Positions 18,856 through 29,476 of a stretch of 64,000 nt of DNA are shown here, piece by piece. The stretch is from positions 310,001-374,000 of the forward strand of contig NZ_JAPKNI010000001.1 in assembly GCF_026343955.1 (NCBI RefSeq), given 5' to 3'. Under the pieces are notes generated by a model. That model had not been told where the DNA came from. It worked only from the letters and a program-made list of their open reading frames with translations, and made no database searches. Both the position numbers and the translations under genes were made by a program. The DNA is from Kaistia defluvii. GTDB taxonomy: Bacteria; Pseudomonadota; Alphaproteobacteria; Rhizobiales; Kaistiaceae. Each line of letters starts with the position of its first letter. Position 1 is the first letter of the stretch.

Positions 18856-19827
18856 TCACATATAGAGCGGCTCGCTCTCCATGCCCTTGTAGAGCCCGGC
18901 GACGAATTCCCCATAGCCGTTGAACAGCTTCGTCGGCACACGCTCATTGGTGCCGATCACGGTCTCGGAAGCCTGGCTCCAGCGCGGATGCGGCACCTCG
19001 GGATTCACATTCGCCCAGAACCCGTATTCCGAGGATTGCAGCTGCTGCCAGAAATTCACCGGCTGCTCCTCGACGAAGCTCACCTTGACGATCGACTTGA
19101 TCGATTTGAAGCCGTACTTCCACGGCGTGTGCAGGCGGATCGGCGCGCCCATCTGCTTCAGCAGCGGCTTTCCGTAGACGCCGGTCACCATGAAGGCCAG
19201 CTCGTTCGTCGCCTCGGCCATGGTCAGGCCCTCGACATAGGGCCAGGGATAGAAGGGCTGGTTCTGCCCCGGCGCCATGGCCGGATCCAGGAAGGTCTCC
19301 ATCCGGATGTATTTCGCGCCCGACAGCGGCTTGGCGAAGGCAACGAGGTCGGCCAGCGGGAATCCGGTCCAGGGAACCGTCATCGACCAGGCCTCGACGC
19401 AGCGATGGCGATAGAGGCGCTCTTCGAGCTTCATGGCCTTGAGGAGATCGTCAATGTCGACCGTCTTCTCCTTTTCCACCATGCCGCCGAACTGGATCGT
19501 CCAGGGCCGGATCTTCAGCGCCTGCGCCGCGTCGGCCAGCTGCTTGTCGGTGCTGTATTCATAGAAATTGTTGTAGTTGGCGTTGATCGTCTCCGGCGTC
19601 ACAGGGCGCTCGATCGTGTAGCGCGGATTGCGCTTGGCCGGATAAAGCCCGGCGCTCGGATCGGTCTCGGCGGCGTGGGCGATGCCCGGCTGCGACAAAG
19701 CCCCCGCCGCAATGCCGACAGTCCCCATGCCGGCCGCGGCCAGGATTTCACGCCGGTTGAGAAAGACCGATTCGGGTGTCGCCCGGCTCTCGGGAATTTC
19801 CCAGCCGCGCTTGCGACGAATAAGCAT
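18856..19827 (-). CDS. msrP: Periplasmic methionine-sulfoxide reductase, catalytic subunit MsrP
   Basis: Molybdopterin enzyme (formerly YedY) that repairs methionine sulfoxide in periplasmic proteins. The 323-residue product has a twin-arginine signal (NRREILAAAGMGTVGIAAG), the Mo-coordinating Cys143 in YRHRCVEAW, and family motifs WTIQFGG, ETFLDPAMAPGQ, GLTMAEATNELAFM and GAPIRLHTPWKYGFKSIKSI. The heme partner MsrQ, usually the next gene, is absent; the space downstream holds the sRNA instead. Molybdate for its cofactor could come from the ModABC system at 42.5-45.2 kb. It is divergent from the aminotransferase gene across about 200 bases. Confidence 0.96.
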   Translation of the reverse strand: MLIRRKRGWEIPESRATPESVFLNRREILAAAGMGTVGIAAGALSQPGIAHAAETDPSAGLYPAKRNPRYTIERPVTPETINANYNNFYEYSTDKQLADAAQALKIRPWTIQFGGMVEKEKTVDIDDLLKAMKLEERLYRHRCVEAWSMTVPWTGFPLADLVAFAKPLSGAKYIRMETFLDPAMAPGQNQPFYPWPYVEGLTMAEATNELAFMVTGVYGKPLLKQMGAPIRLHTPWKYGFKSIKSIVKVSFVEEQPVNFWQQLQSSEYGFWANVNPEVPHPRWSQASETVIGTNERVPTKLFNGYGEFVAGLYKGMESEPLYM

Positions 19828-19986
19828 CGTTCTCTCCAGATTTCAGTATGGACCCCGCCGGGCAACAAGTAGAAAGTCCGCGACAAAGGTCAAATCACTT
19901 TGGCGTTGGCCGTAACGGATCCATGCGATCGCGAACCGACCCGGAAGATGTCGTCTTCCCTTGCCAACGCGTCCCTCGCGGACTAG

Positions 19987-21237
<1,251 letters not shown>

Positions 21238-21452
21238 GACGTTTCACGCCACGCGGACGGGCCGGGCGGGCGATCGGCCCGCTCCGCCGCTGCATGGTGA
21301 TCCGGATCGCGCCCGCGGCGCGGTCCGGGACGGCAGGATCGCACCTGGCAATCGGTCCAATATCCAGCGAGACATCACCCCGGCTTGGCCCTATCCTTCG
21401 CCCGGGATGATGGCGGCGAGGCTCGGATCATCCGATCGGGGAGACTATCGGA

Positions 21453-21857
21453 ATGCTTGATCTGCGCGTCCACCACGTCTCGATCGTCGTCACCGACCTC
21501 GAGCGTTCCGTGGCTTTCTATCAGAGGGCCTTCGGGCTGGAGCGGCTGACGCGCCCGCCCTTCAAGACCGAAGGCGCCTGGCTGGTCTGCCACGGCATCC
21601 AGATTCACCTGATCCTGTATCCGCAAGGCACGTTCCGCGCCGCCGCCACCATCGACAACAACGACGCGCACTTCTCGTTTCACACCCGCGATTTCTATGG
21701 AATCCTGGACCATCTGCTCGCGGAAGGCTTTCGCGAGGACGCAGAGGAAGGCGACCCGATGCGCCTCTTCGTCATTCGCGAGGGGCTGGCGGGGTTTCCG
21801 CAACTCTATCTGCTGGACCCGGACCGGAACATCGTGGAGATCAACGGTGCGCCCTAG
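21453..21857 (+). CDS. VOC (glyoxalase/bleomycin-resistance) family protein
   Basis: A 134-residue single-chain VOC protein with both beta-alpha-beta-beta-beta modules: LRVHHVSIVVTDLERSVAFYQRAFGLE at the start, and FHTRDFYGILDHLLAEGF with the C-terminal metal-ligand strand LYLLDPDRNIVEING. His8 and the last Glu are candidate metal ligands. The reaction is unknown; dioxygenase or glyoxalase activity would be a guess. It starts 54 bases before cls in the same direction, so the pair may be co-transcribed. Confidence 0.85.
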   Translation: MLDLRVHHVSIVVTDLERSVAFYQRAFGLERLTRPPFKTEGAWLVCHGIQIHLILYPQGTFRAAATIDNNDAHFSFHTRDFYGILDHLLAEGFREDAEEGDPMRLFVIREGLAGFPQLYLLDPDRNIVEINGAP

Positions 21858-21911
21858 CCCTCTCCTTCGATCGGCCAGGCCGGTGCGCCTCGAGTCCGAT
21901 GGCATCCGGCC

Positions 21912-23354
21912 ATGACGGGCAATCATTTCGCCCTCTTCTTCTCGTTCCTGCATATCGTCCTGGCCTCGGCGGTGACGGTCCACGCGCTGCTGACCCGGCT
22001 CAATCCGCAATCGACGATCGCGTGGATCGGCGTCGCCTGGCTGTCGCCCTATGTCGGGCCGCTGCTCTACTTCCTGCTGGGCGTCAACCGCGTCCGCCGC
22101 AAGGCGATCAAGCTGTCCGACCCCGGCGCCGAGGTCGATCCGCCGGAATCCCGTTTCGCGCTGAAATCGACCGATATCGCCCAGGGAGAGGACGAGCACC
22201 TCGAGCCGCTCGCCAAGTTCGGCCTGCGCATCACCGGCCGGACCCTGCTGGCCGGCAACGCGATCACCCCGCTTGTCGATGGTCACAAGGCCTATCCCGA
22301 GATGATCCGTGCGATCGACGCGGCGACCACCAGCGTCGGCATTTCCGGCTACATCTTCCATGACGATCCGGGCGGCGGGCCGATCATCGACGCGCTCATC
22401 GCCGCGCATGGCCGCGGCGTGGCGGTGCGCGTGCTGCTGGATGGCATTGGCGGCGGCTATCTGAGCAATCCGGCCTATAACCGCCTCCTGGCGGCCGGCG
22501 TGCCGGTTGCCCGCTTCCTGCACGAAGTCGCCCCCTGGAAGATGTCGTTCATCAACCTGCGCAACCACAAGAAGGTGATGGTGGCGGATGGCCGTCACGG
22601 CTTCACCGGCGGCATGAACATCAGCGCCGGCAATCTCTACCAGGAGATCGCGATCCCGGAGGGGCACGCCGTCCAGGACGTTCATTTCCGCATTGAAGGG
22701 CCAGTGGTCTCCCACCTGCAGGAAACCTTCGTCGAGGACTGGGCCTTTACGACGGACGAATTGCTGGCGGGACCAGCGTGGTTCCCCGAAATCGGCGCCG
22801 GCGGCACGATCCCGGCGCGCGGCATCGCCAGCGGCCCGGATGAGGACAATGAAAAGCTGATGTGGACGATGGCGGCGGCGATCGCGCGCGCCGAGCGCCG
22901 CATTCGCATCGTGACGCCCTATTTCCTGCCGGACGACCGCATCAATTCCCAGTTGGTACTGGCGGCGCTGCGCGGCGTTTCCGTCGAGATCCTGCTGCCG
23001 GAAATATCGGACCAGTTCTATATGGACTGGGCGATGAACGCCTCGCTCGCGCCGCTCATCCGGGCCGGTTGCCAGATCGCCCGCGCGGCGCCCCCCTTCG
23101 ACCATTCCAAGCTGATGACGGTCGACGGCGCCTGGGTGCTGTTCGGTAGCGCCAATTGGGACGCGCGCAGCCTGCGGCTCAATTTCGAATTCAATGTCGA
23201 AGCCTATGACACCGACTTCGCCGACGAGATCGACCGGCTGATCGACGCCAAGCAGAGCAAGGGGCGCCCCGTCACCGTCAAGGAATTGCGCCAGCGCCGG
23301 CTGCCGATCCGGCTGCGCGACGCTGCGACCCGACTGCTCACGCCCTATCTCTAG
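21912..23354 (+). CDS. cls: Cardiolipin synthase, phospholipase D superfamily
   Basis: Condenses two phosphatidylglycerols into cardiolipin at the inner membrane. The 480-residue product has two N-terminal transmembrane segments (residues 5-27 and 35-56, PLDNc-type), then two PLD domains with HKD motifs NHKKVMVAD (H219) and DHSKLMTVDG (H398), each followed by the GGMNIS or GSANWD turn. The length is typical for bacterial Cls. The last four bases overlap the stop of convergent corA. Confidence 0.94.
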   Translation: MTGNHFALFFSFLHIVLASAVTVHALLTRLNPQSTIAWIGVAWLSPYVGPLLYFLLGVNRVRRKAIKLSDPGAEVDPPESRFALKSTDIAQGEDEHLEPLAKFGLRITGRTLLAGNAITPLVDGHKAYPEMIRAIDAATTSVGISGYIFHDDPGGGPIIDALIAAHGRGVAVRVLLDGIGGGYLSNPAYNRLLAAGVPVARFLHEVAPWKMSFINLRNHKKVMVADGRHGFTGGMNISAGNLYQEIAIPEGHAVQDVHFRIEGPVVSHLQETFVEDWAFTTDELLAGPAWFPEIGAGGTIPARGIASGPDEDNEKLMWTMAAAIARAERRIRIVTPYFLPDDRINSQLVLAALRGVSVEILLPEISDQFYMDWAMNASLAPLIRAGCQIARAAPPFDHSKLMTVDGAWVLFGSANWDARSLRLNFEFNVEAYDTDFADEIDRLIDAKQSKGRPVTVKELRQRRLPIRLRDAATRLLTPYL

Positions 23355-24325
23355 AGCCAGCCGCGCCGCTTGAAGTAGAGGAACGGCACCAGCGCCGACA
23401 CCACCATGATCCCCAGCGCCAGCGGATAGCCGAAGCCCCAGCCCAGTTCCGGCATGTCCTTGAAGTTCATCCCGTAAATGGTGCCGATCAGGGTGGGCGG
23501 CATCAGGATGGTGGAGGCCACCGTCAGCACGCTCACCACCTGGTTCTGCTGGTTGGCGACGAGACCTAACGTCGCATCGAGCAGGAAGGTGATCTTGTTG
23601 AGCACGAAATTGACGTGGTCCTCGAGCGACCGCACGTCGCGCAAGGCCAGCTTGAGACGCGTGCCGTTACCATTCTTCAGCGCCTGATCCGGCAGCATGG
23701 CGGCGGCGTATTGGGCCAGCCTCTCCAGCGAGGAAAGGCTCTCGCGCGCCTTGGACGCCAGGTCGCCCTGCATGCCGATCGCGCCAATCAGGATCGACAG
23801 GCGCTTGGAGCGGATCCGCTCGCTGGCCTTGCGGGTGAAGATCTCGCTGTTGATCCGGTCGACGGCCTGGGCGATGTGCTCCAGCACGTCGGCCGTGCGG
23901 GCGATGAACGCCTCCAGCAGGCCGTTGAAGATGCCGGTCGGCGTTCCGCAGCCGCCATCCGGCTTCGGCGCCACGGACAGAAACTGGCGGAACGCCTTGG
24001 TATCCTCATAGCGCAGCGTGACGATCTTCGACTTGCCGACGCCGAAGGTGAACGGGGTCAGCACCGGATGGCCGGCATCAAGGCCGGCGATGACGCTCGC
24101 CGTCATGAACACGACGCCGTTCTCGACATAGAAGCGGCTGGAGAACTCGATCTCCTGCGTCTCCTCGCGCGTCGGCACCAGCGCACCGAGAAAGGCCTCC
24201 GCCGCGTGCTCCTCTTCCGGGGATGGCGCAAAGAGATCGAGCCAGGCGGGAGGGGCTCCGGCTGCCGAGGCCTCGGGCGTGACGGGTGCCAGGCCGGCGT
24301 CGGAGATCGCATAGGCAGTCAGCAT
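23351..24325 (-). CDS. corA: CorA family magnesium/cobalt transporter
   Basis: Pentameric divalent cation channel. The 324-residue product has the long cytoplasmic helical funnel (including DQALKNGNGTRLKLALRDV and LEDHVNFVLNKITFLLDAT), two C-terminal transmembrane helices and the selectivity motif YGMNF between them. It ends with the basic FKRRGWL. Mg2+ is the default substrate; Co2+ or Ni2+ is possible. Convergent with cls, overlapping by four bases. Confidence 0.95.
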   Translation of the reverse strand: MLTAYAISDAGLAPVTPEASAAGAPPAWLDLFAPSPEEEHAAEAFLGALVPTREETQEIEFSSRFYVENGVVFMTASVIAGLDAGHPVLTPFTFGVGKSKIVTLRYEDTKAFRQFLSVAPKPDGGCGTPTGIFNGLLEAFIARTADVLEHIAQAVDRINSEIFTRKASERIRSKRLSILIGAIGMQGDLASKARESLSSLERLAQYAAAMLPDQALKNGNGTRLKLALRDVRSLEDHVNFVLNKITFLLDATLGLVANQQNQVVSVLTVASTILMPPTLIGTIYGMNFKDMPELGWGFGYPLALGIMVVSALVPFLYFKRRGWL

Positions 24326-24565
24326 GCAGGGCTCCAGTGCGTTAACCGAACGACAAGACTTGTAAGCCTTGTCCCTTGCGCCGCCAGCAAACGTTTGTCA
24401 TGACGGACCCAAGTCGTATGTCGATGGGATCGAACTCGCGCAAGACCCGTTGTAAGGCCGAGCCTCGGCCGTCCCCCCAGGTTCGCTAGATCCTCCATCG
24501 GGCGAACCGCGTAATGCCGGCAAAGGCAACGATGCCGGTGCCTAACACGAAAGGAACAATTCATT

Positions 24566-25084
24566 ATGTCGAAGTTTGTTTCCCTTAAGCTGATTGCAGC
24601 CGCCGCCGCCCTGACCCTCGCCGGCCTCGGCGCCGCCAAGGCCGCCGACATCGCGACCGGCCCGGTCTACGAGGATGGCCGCAATGGCGTCCGCATCGGC
24701 ACGCTGGGCTGCGACATCAATTCGGGCCTCGGCTATATCATTGGTTCGGCAAAGGAAGTTGCCTGCACCTTCCGTCCCAACCGCGGCGCCCCGGAACAGT
24801 ATATCGGCAATATCAAGAAGCTCGGCGTCGACCTCGGCTGGACCAGCCAGGGCAAGCTTATCTGGGCTGTGTTCGCTCCGACCGCCGGCTATCACCGCGG
24901 TTCGCTGGGTGGCCTCTATCTCGGCGCGACGGCGGAAGCGACCGTTGTCGGCGGCGTCGGCGCCAACGTTCTGTTCGGCGGCACGCGCGGCTCGATCGCC
25001 CTGCAGCCGATCAGCGTGACCGGCCAGGTCGGCCTCAACGTCGCCGCCGGTGGCGCCGCTCTGCTGCTCGACCCGGTCAACTAA
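24566..25084 (+). CDS. DUF992 domain secreted protein
   Basis: The 172-residue product has a signal peptide (KLIAAAAALTLAGLGAAKA) followed by the DUF992 domain: RIGTLGCDINSGLGYIIGSAKEVACTF, QYIGNIKKLGVDLGW, LIWAVFAP, GSLGGLYLGATAEATV and a GxxGANVLFGG strand. The family is nearly confined to Rhizobiales, is glycine-rich and predicted to be periplasmic; its function is unknown. GAAAGGA lies ten bases upstream of the ATG. It precedes the EF-G-like gene but is separated from it by two hairpins, so transcription is probably separate. Confidence 0.88.
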   Translation: MSKFVSLKLIAAAAALTLAGLGAAKAADIATGPVYEDGRNGVRIGTLGCDINSGLGYIIGSAKEVACTFRPNRGAPEQYIGNIKKLGVDLGWTSQGKLIWAVFAPTAGYHRGSLGGLYLGATAEATVVGGVGANVLFGGTRGSIALQPISVTGQVGLNVAAGGAALLLDPVN

Positions 25085-25162
25085 GCCGGCGACGCGTCGT
25101 GATCCCGAAGAGTTGAAGCTCCCGGGATCGACGATCCGGCCCTTTGGGGCCTCGAAACGATC

Positions 25163-25209
25163 TGCATCCGCGAGGATGCAAAGGCCCGCGCCCCGGCGCG
25201 GGCCTTTTT
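25163..25209 (+). terminator. Tandem hairpins with terminator after DUF992 gene
   Basis: A first perfect 7-bp hairpin, TGCATCC-GCGA-GGATGCA (25163-25180), directly abuts a second 13-bp GC-rich stem (25180-25192 with 25195-25207) followed by a T run. The second is a classical intrinsic terminator. Confidence 0.88.
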
Positions 25210-25349
25210 CGTTTTCCGCTCCCCGCCCCAATGCCTTGCCACATCCGGCATTCCCTGAGACGATCCCGGGGCGGGCCGGAATACTGGCGCCGGTCCACGC
25301 GTCCAAGACATGAGAATGCCACAAGAACATTTCATGAACGGAGGAAGCG

Positions 25350-27413
25350 ATGACGGACAGGAACGGAGGTGGAGTCGGCAGAAGCGCCGGCCCCAAGGCG
25401 ATCGCGCTGATCGGACCGTTCGGCAGCGGCAAGACGACGCTGATGGAAGCCATCCTGGCAAGAACCGGCGCCATTCATCGGCAGGGCATTGTCGGCGACG
25501 GCACCACGGTCGGCGATTCAGGGCCCGAGGCCCGCGCCCATGCCATGAGCGTCGAACTCAATGTCGCCGAAGCCAGCTTCATGGGCGAACATATCAGCCT
25601 GCTCGACTGCCCCGGCTCCGTCGAGTTCGCGCAGGAGGCGGAAGCGGTACTGGCGGCGGTCGATTGCGCCATCGTTGTCGCCGAGCCTGACGAGAAGAAA
25701 GTCGGCGCGCTGCAGCTGATCCTGCGACGCCTCGAGGCGCTCGGCATTCCGCGCCTCCTCTTCCTGAACAAGATCGACAAGACCGACAAGGGCGTGCACG
25801 AGACCCTCGCCCTGCTGCAGCCGGCCAGCAGCGTACCGCTGCTGCTGCGCCATATCCCGATCCGACAGAATGACGTCGTGACCGGCTTTGTCGATCTCGC
25901 GCTCGAGCGGGCCTTCGTCTATCGCGAATATGCGCCGAGCGAACTGATCGACATGACCGACGAGGTTCGCGTCAACGAAGCGCGAGAGCGCTATGCGATG
26001 CTGGAGAAGCTGGCCGACTACGACGATTCCCTGATGGAGGAGCTGCTCGAGGATGTCGAGCCTTCGCGGGAACGTGTTCTGACCGACCTCGTCGCCGACA
26101 TGCGCGCCGGGCTGGTCTGCCCCGTGCTGATCGGCTCCGCCCTGCATGGCCATGGTGTCGGCCGCCTGCTGAAGGCGATCCGGCATGAGGCCCCCGACGT
26201 CGCGGCCACAGTCGAGCGCCTTGGCCTCGAGGACGGCCCGGAGACGGTCGTCCAGGTGCTGAAAACCGTGCACACCGGCCATGCCGGCAAGCTTTCCATT
26301 ACCCGCGTGCTGCGGGGGACGATCCAGGACGGCACCGAACTGGTCGGCCCGGATGGGCCGGTCGGAAGGGTGTCCGGACTGCTGCGTGTCATCGGCCAGC
26401 AGGTTTCCAAGCGCGAGCCGGCTGGCGCCGGCGAGGTGGTCGGGCTCGGCAAGCTCGACGGGGCCGCGACCGGCATGACGCTCGCCACCGGCAAGCAGGC
26501 GCCGGCGCAACTGGCGCCGCTTGTCCCGCCGGAACCGGTGATCGCTTTGGCCGTCAGCCCGGCCGAACGCAAGGACGAGACGAAACTCTCGTCGGCACTC
26601 CTCCGCCTCTCCGAGGAAAGCCCGGCGCTCGTGGTCTCGCAGGACGAGGAGGCCGGCGAGATCCGTCTTGCCGGCCAGGGCGAGATGCATCTCAGGGTTG
26701 CACTGGAACGACTCGCCGCGCGCTACGGCCTCAAGGTCGAGACGCGCCCGCCGTCGATTCCCTATCGCGAGACCATTCGCGCGCAGGCAACCGTGCGCGG
26801 CCGTCACAAGAAGCAGTCCGGCGGCCATGGCCAGTTCGGCGATTGCGTCCTGGAAATCCGGCCGCAACGGCGCGGCAACGGCTTCCTGTTCGAGGACGCC
26901 ATCACGGGGGGCGTCGTGCCGCGAAACTACATTCCGGCGATCGAGGCGGGCGTGCAGGACATCCTGAAACGCGGCCCGCTCGGCTTCCCGGTCGTCGACG
27001 TCGCGGTCAAGCTGACGGACGGCTCCTATCACAGCGTCGACTCGTCCGATCAGGCGTTCCGCACGGCGGCGCAGATCGGCATGCGCGAGGCGCTGGAGGC
27101 ATGCAGCCCCGTGCTGCTCGAGCCTGTGCTCCACGTTTCCGTCACCGTACCGTCGGAGGCGAGTTCGCGGGTCAACATGATGGTGACGCAGCGGCGCGGC
27201 CAGTTGCTCGGCTTCGATGCCAAGGCTGGCTGGCCGGGCTGGGACGTGGTCGAGGCGGAAATCCCGGAATCGGAGATGCGCGGGCTGATCGTCGAGTTGC
27301 GCTCGGCCACCGCCGGCGTCGGCACCTATACCAGCCGCTTCGACCATCTGGCCGAGTTGACCGGCCGCCTGGCCGATCTGGTTGCAGACAAGAAGGGAAC
27401 CCGCGCCGCCTGA
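25350..27413 (+). CDS. EF-G-like translational GTPase with altered catalytic motif
   Basis: The 687-residue product has the five-domain layout of EF-G-like proteins: a G domain with P-loop GPFGSGKTT (22-30), G3 DCPGS (86-90) and G4 NKID (140-143); domain II; domain III; domain IV starting RETIRAQATVRGRHKKQSGGHGQFGD; and domain V with EPVLHVSVTVP and RRGQLLGFD. GGAGG eight bases upstream fixes the ATG. In EF-G the G3 motif is D-x-P-G-H with a catalytic His; here it is Ser90. The switch I Arg-Gly-(Ile)-Thr is also missing (RAHAMSVEL instead). It is therefore unlikely to be the main EF-G, and GTP hydrolysis may be slow or used differently. Closest to the EF-G2-like group. Confidence 0.88.
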   Translation: MTDRNGGGVGRSAGPKAIALIGPFGSGKTTLMEAILARTGAIHRQGIVGDGTTVGDSGPEARAHAMSVELNVAEASFMGEHISLLDCPGSVEFAQEAEAVLAAVDCAIVVAEPDEKKVGALQLILRRLEALGIPRLLFLNKIDKTDKGVHETLALLQPASSVPLLLRHIPIRQNDVVTGFVDLALERAFVYREYAPSELIDMTDEVRVNEARERYAMLEKLADYDDSLMEELLEDVEPSRERVLTDLVADMRAGLVCPVLIGSALHGHGVGRLLKAIRHEAPDVAATVERLGLEDGPETVVQVLKTVHTGHAGKLSITRVLRGTIQDGTELVGPDGPVGRVSGLLRVIGQQVSKREPAGAGEVVGLGKLDGAATGMTLATGKQAPAQLAPLVPPEPVIALAVSPAERKDETKLSSALLRLSEESPALVVSQDEEAGEIRLAGQGEMHLRVALERLAARYGLKVETRPPSIPYRETIRAQATVRGRHKKQSGGHGQFGDCVLEIRPQRRGNGFLFEDAITGGVVPRNYIPAIEAGVQDILKRGPLGFPVVDVAVKLTDGSYHSVDSSDQAFRTAAQIGMREALEACSPVLLEPVLHVSVTVPSEASSRVNMMVTQRRGQLLGFDAKAGWPGWDVVEAEIPESEMRGLIVELRSATAGVGTYTSRFDHLAELTGRLADLVADKKGTRAA

Positions 27414-27429
27414 AGCAGGCGCAATCGGA

Positions 27430-27453
27430 CCGGAGAGCCGCGCGGCTCTCCGG
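27430..27453. terminator. Perfect 24-bp palindrome after the EF-G-like gene
   Basis: Fully self-complementary CCGGAGAGCCG-CG-CGGCTCTCCGG, 17 bases after the stop. No T run follows, so it could be a weak terminator or an mRNA end. Confidence 0.45.
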
Positions 27454-27574
27454 CTTCCATCGCGCGCCCGTCGCTATTTGCGCCGCATGGATCCAATTTT
27501 CCTGCACATATTCGCTCTTCTTCAATGTTTTGCTGCGATTGGAGGCAACAGGCACCACAACCAGGGCGCGAGTT

Positions 27575-29476
27575 GTGCAGCGTTTTCTTCTCCCCTTGAT
27601 CTCGTTCGTCTCGGCTGCGCTCGTCTACGGGATTGGCGCGACGATCGGCCTGTGGCTGATGCGGGTCGCCGGCAACGAAGCGGCGTTCTGGCCGGCGAAC
27701 GGCCTGATGGTGATCCTGCTCCTCTCGGTTCGCGTCAGCCAATTGCCATGGGCAGTCGCAGGCGCCCTGGCATCCAGCCTCCCCATTCAAATCTACATGC
27801 ATACCGAGCCGATGGGCTTCGCCCTGGCGGCCTCCGACATGATCGAGGTGGTGGTGGTCGTTAAACTCGCGCGCCGTCTGAAACTATTGGATTCGGGGCT
27901 GGAGAGTGTCTCCAGCGTCGCGGCGCTGATCGCGATCCTGTCGCTGAGCACCCTGCTGAGCGCAATCGGTGCCGCAGCGACCCTGGCCTGGTTCCAGGAC
28001 GTTGCGTTTTCCGCCAGCTTCACCACGCTTTGGCGCCTCAACGCGGCCAGCGCGCTGATGATCCTCGCCCCCTATTTCGCCATCGGCAAGACGGGGTGGG
28101 CGGTCTCGTTCCAGACCGCGCTCCACAACGGCGGCACGAGGCGGACTATCGAGTTCCTCGCCCTCCTCGGGATCATCGCGGCGTCGATCCTGATCATGCG
28201 CCACGCCAGCGTGTCCATGATCAGTTTCTTCACCGTGCCGCTGCTCTGGTGCGCCATCCGTTTCGGACCGCCGGCCACCGCCATGACCAGCTCCCTCCTC
28301 TCGCTCGGGATCGTCCTGCTGGTCATCATCGGCGAGTGGCCGAACACGGCCATGAGCCGATCCCTCGCCTGGCAATTGCAACGCACCGAACTGGCCCTGA
28401 GCTTCATCACCATTCCACCGCTGTTCGTCGCCGCAGCCCTGACGGGCCTGCACAACATGACGCGGGCTCTGAAGGAGAGCCAGGAGCGTTTGCGGTATGC
28501 GCTGGCCGGGTCGGGCGAAGGCGTATGGGACTGGTGCATCGGTACCAACCGAACCTATTTCAGCGACAACTGGTACGCGATCCTGGGCTATCGGCGCGAC
28601 GAGATCGAGGAGACGGCCGAGACCTGGGACCGGTTGCGCCATCCCGATGATGCGCAGGAAAACAAGCGGCGCATCCGCGATCACCTGGACGGGCGGACGC
28701 CACATTACAGCATCGAGCAGCGCTTGCGGCACAAGGATGGCCACTGGATCTGGGTGCTCGACCGGGGCAGCGTCGTCGAGCGCGACGCCGAGGGCCGCCC
28801 CCGTCGCGCCGTCGGCACGACGCAGGACATTACGCTCCGGCGCGCCCGTCAGGATGAACTCGACCGCCGCGCCCATCACGATTCCCTCACCGGCCTGTCG
28901 AACCGGGCTGCGCTCGGTGAGAACTTCGCGCGCTGGAATGAAGAGGAGCGTCGATTCTGCTTCGTGCTGATCGATCTTGACGACTTCAAGCCGATCAACG
29001 ACCGGTTCGGCCATCAATTCGGCGACCACACCCTGCTCGCCATCGCCGACCGCATTCGCGCCTGCCTTGGCAAGAACGATATTGCCGCGCGCATCGGCGG
29101 CGATGAATTCGCGCTGCTGATCGAGGCGGCGCCCGACGAGGTGGAGCGGACAGCCCGGTTGCTGATCGAGCGCATTTCCGAACCGATCGGCTTCGCCGAT
29201 TCCGTCGTCACGACCGGCGCCAGCATCGGTATCGCCGCGGTGGCGAATGGCGGGCCGGATTTCCAGGACGCCTATCGGCTTGCCGATGTCGCGCTCTATG
29301 ACGCCAAGGCCGCCGGCGGCAGCGCCTACCGGATCGCGGACACTCTGCTCTCGGGCGCAGCCCGGAGCGCCGCGCGGGACAGGACCGTCTCAGACCTCAT
29401 GGCGGCTGCCGGTGAACAGCCAGTCGATCAGCCCGCCCGCGATCGCGAAGACGCCGCAGACGATTGCCACGGCTGA
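27575..29476 (+). CDS. MASE1-PAS-GGDEF diguanylate cyclase
   Basis: Makes cyclic di-GMP in response to an unknown signal. The best start is a GTG at 27575 (product begins MQRFLLPLISFVSAALVY), since the upstream frame is open but overlaps the EF-G-like gene. The 633-residue protein has an N-terminal MASE1 sensor of about eight transmembrane helices (up to residue 290), a PAS/PAC domain (ESQERLRYALAGSGEGVWDW to VGTTQDITLRRA), and a GGDEF domain with intact active site RIGGDEFALL and FVLIDLDDFKPINDRFGH. The allosteric RxxD I-site is replaced by GKND, so product inhibition may be lost. There is no EAL domain. Confidence 0.9.
   Translation: MQRFLLPLISFVSAALVYGIGATIGLWLMRVAGNEAAFWPANGLMVILLLSVRVSQLPWAVAGALASSLPIQIYMHTEPMGFALAASDMIEVVVVVKLARRLKLLDSGLESVSSVAALIAILSLSTLLSAIGAAATLAWFQDVAFSASFTTLWRLNAASALMILAPYFAIGKTGWAVSFQTALHNGGTRRTIEFLALLGIIAASILIMRHASVSMISFFTVPLLWCAIRFGPPATAMTSSLLSLGIVLLVIIGEWPNTAMSRSLAWQLQRTELALSFITIPPLFVAAALTGLHNMTRALKESQERLRYALAGSGEGVWDWCIGTNRTYFSDNWYAILGYRRDEIEETAETWDRLRHPDDAQENKRRIRDHLDGRTPHYSIEQRLRHKDGHWIWVLDRGSVVERDAEGRPRRAVGTTQDITLRRARQDELDRRAHHDSLTGLSNRAALGENFARWNEEERRFCFVLIDLDDFKPINDRFGHQFGDHTLLAIADRIRACLGKNDIAARIGGDEFALLIEAAPDEVERTARLLIERISEPIGFADSVVTTGASIGIAAVANGGPDFQDAYRLADVALYDAKAAGGSAYRIADTLLSGAARSAARDRTVSDLMAAAGEQPVDQPARDREDAADDCHG

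Noticed and set aside
21375-23105. 576-codon minus-strand frame opposite cls
   Set aside because: Antisense shadow of the cardiolipin synthase and VOC genes; composition of a shadow frame.
24480-24508. Hairpin GGTTCGC/GCGAACC upstream of the DUF992 gene, considered as a riboswitch
   Set aside because: A single 7-bp stem without the further conserved elements of any riboswitch class; left as an unassigned leader hairpin.
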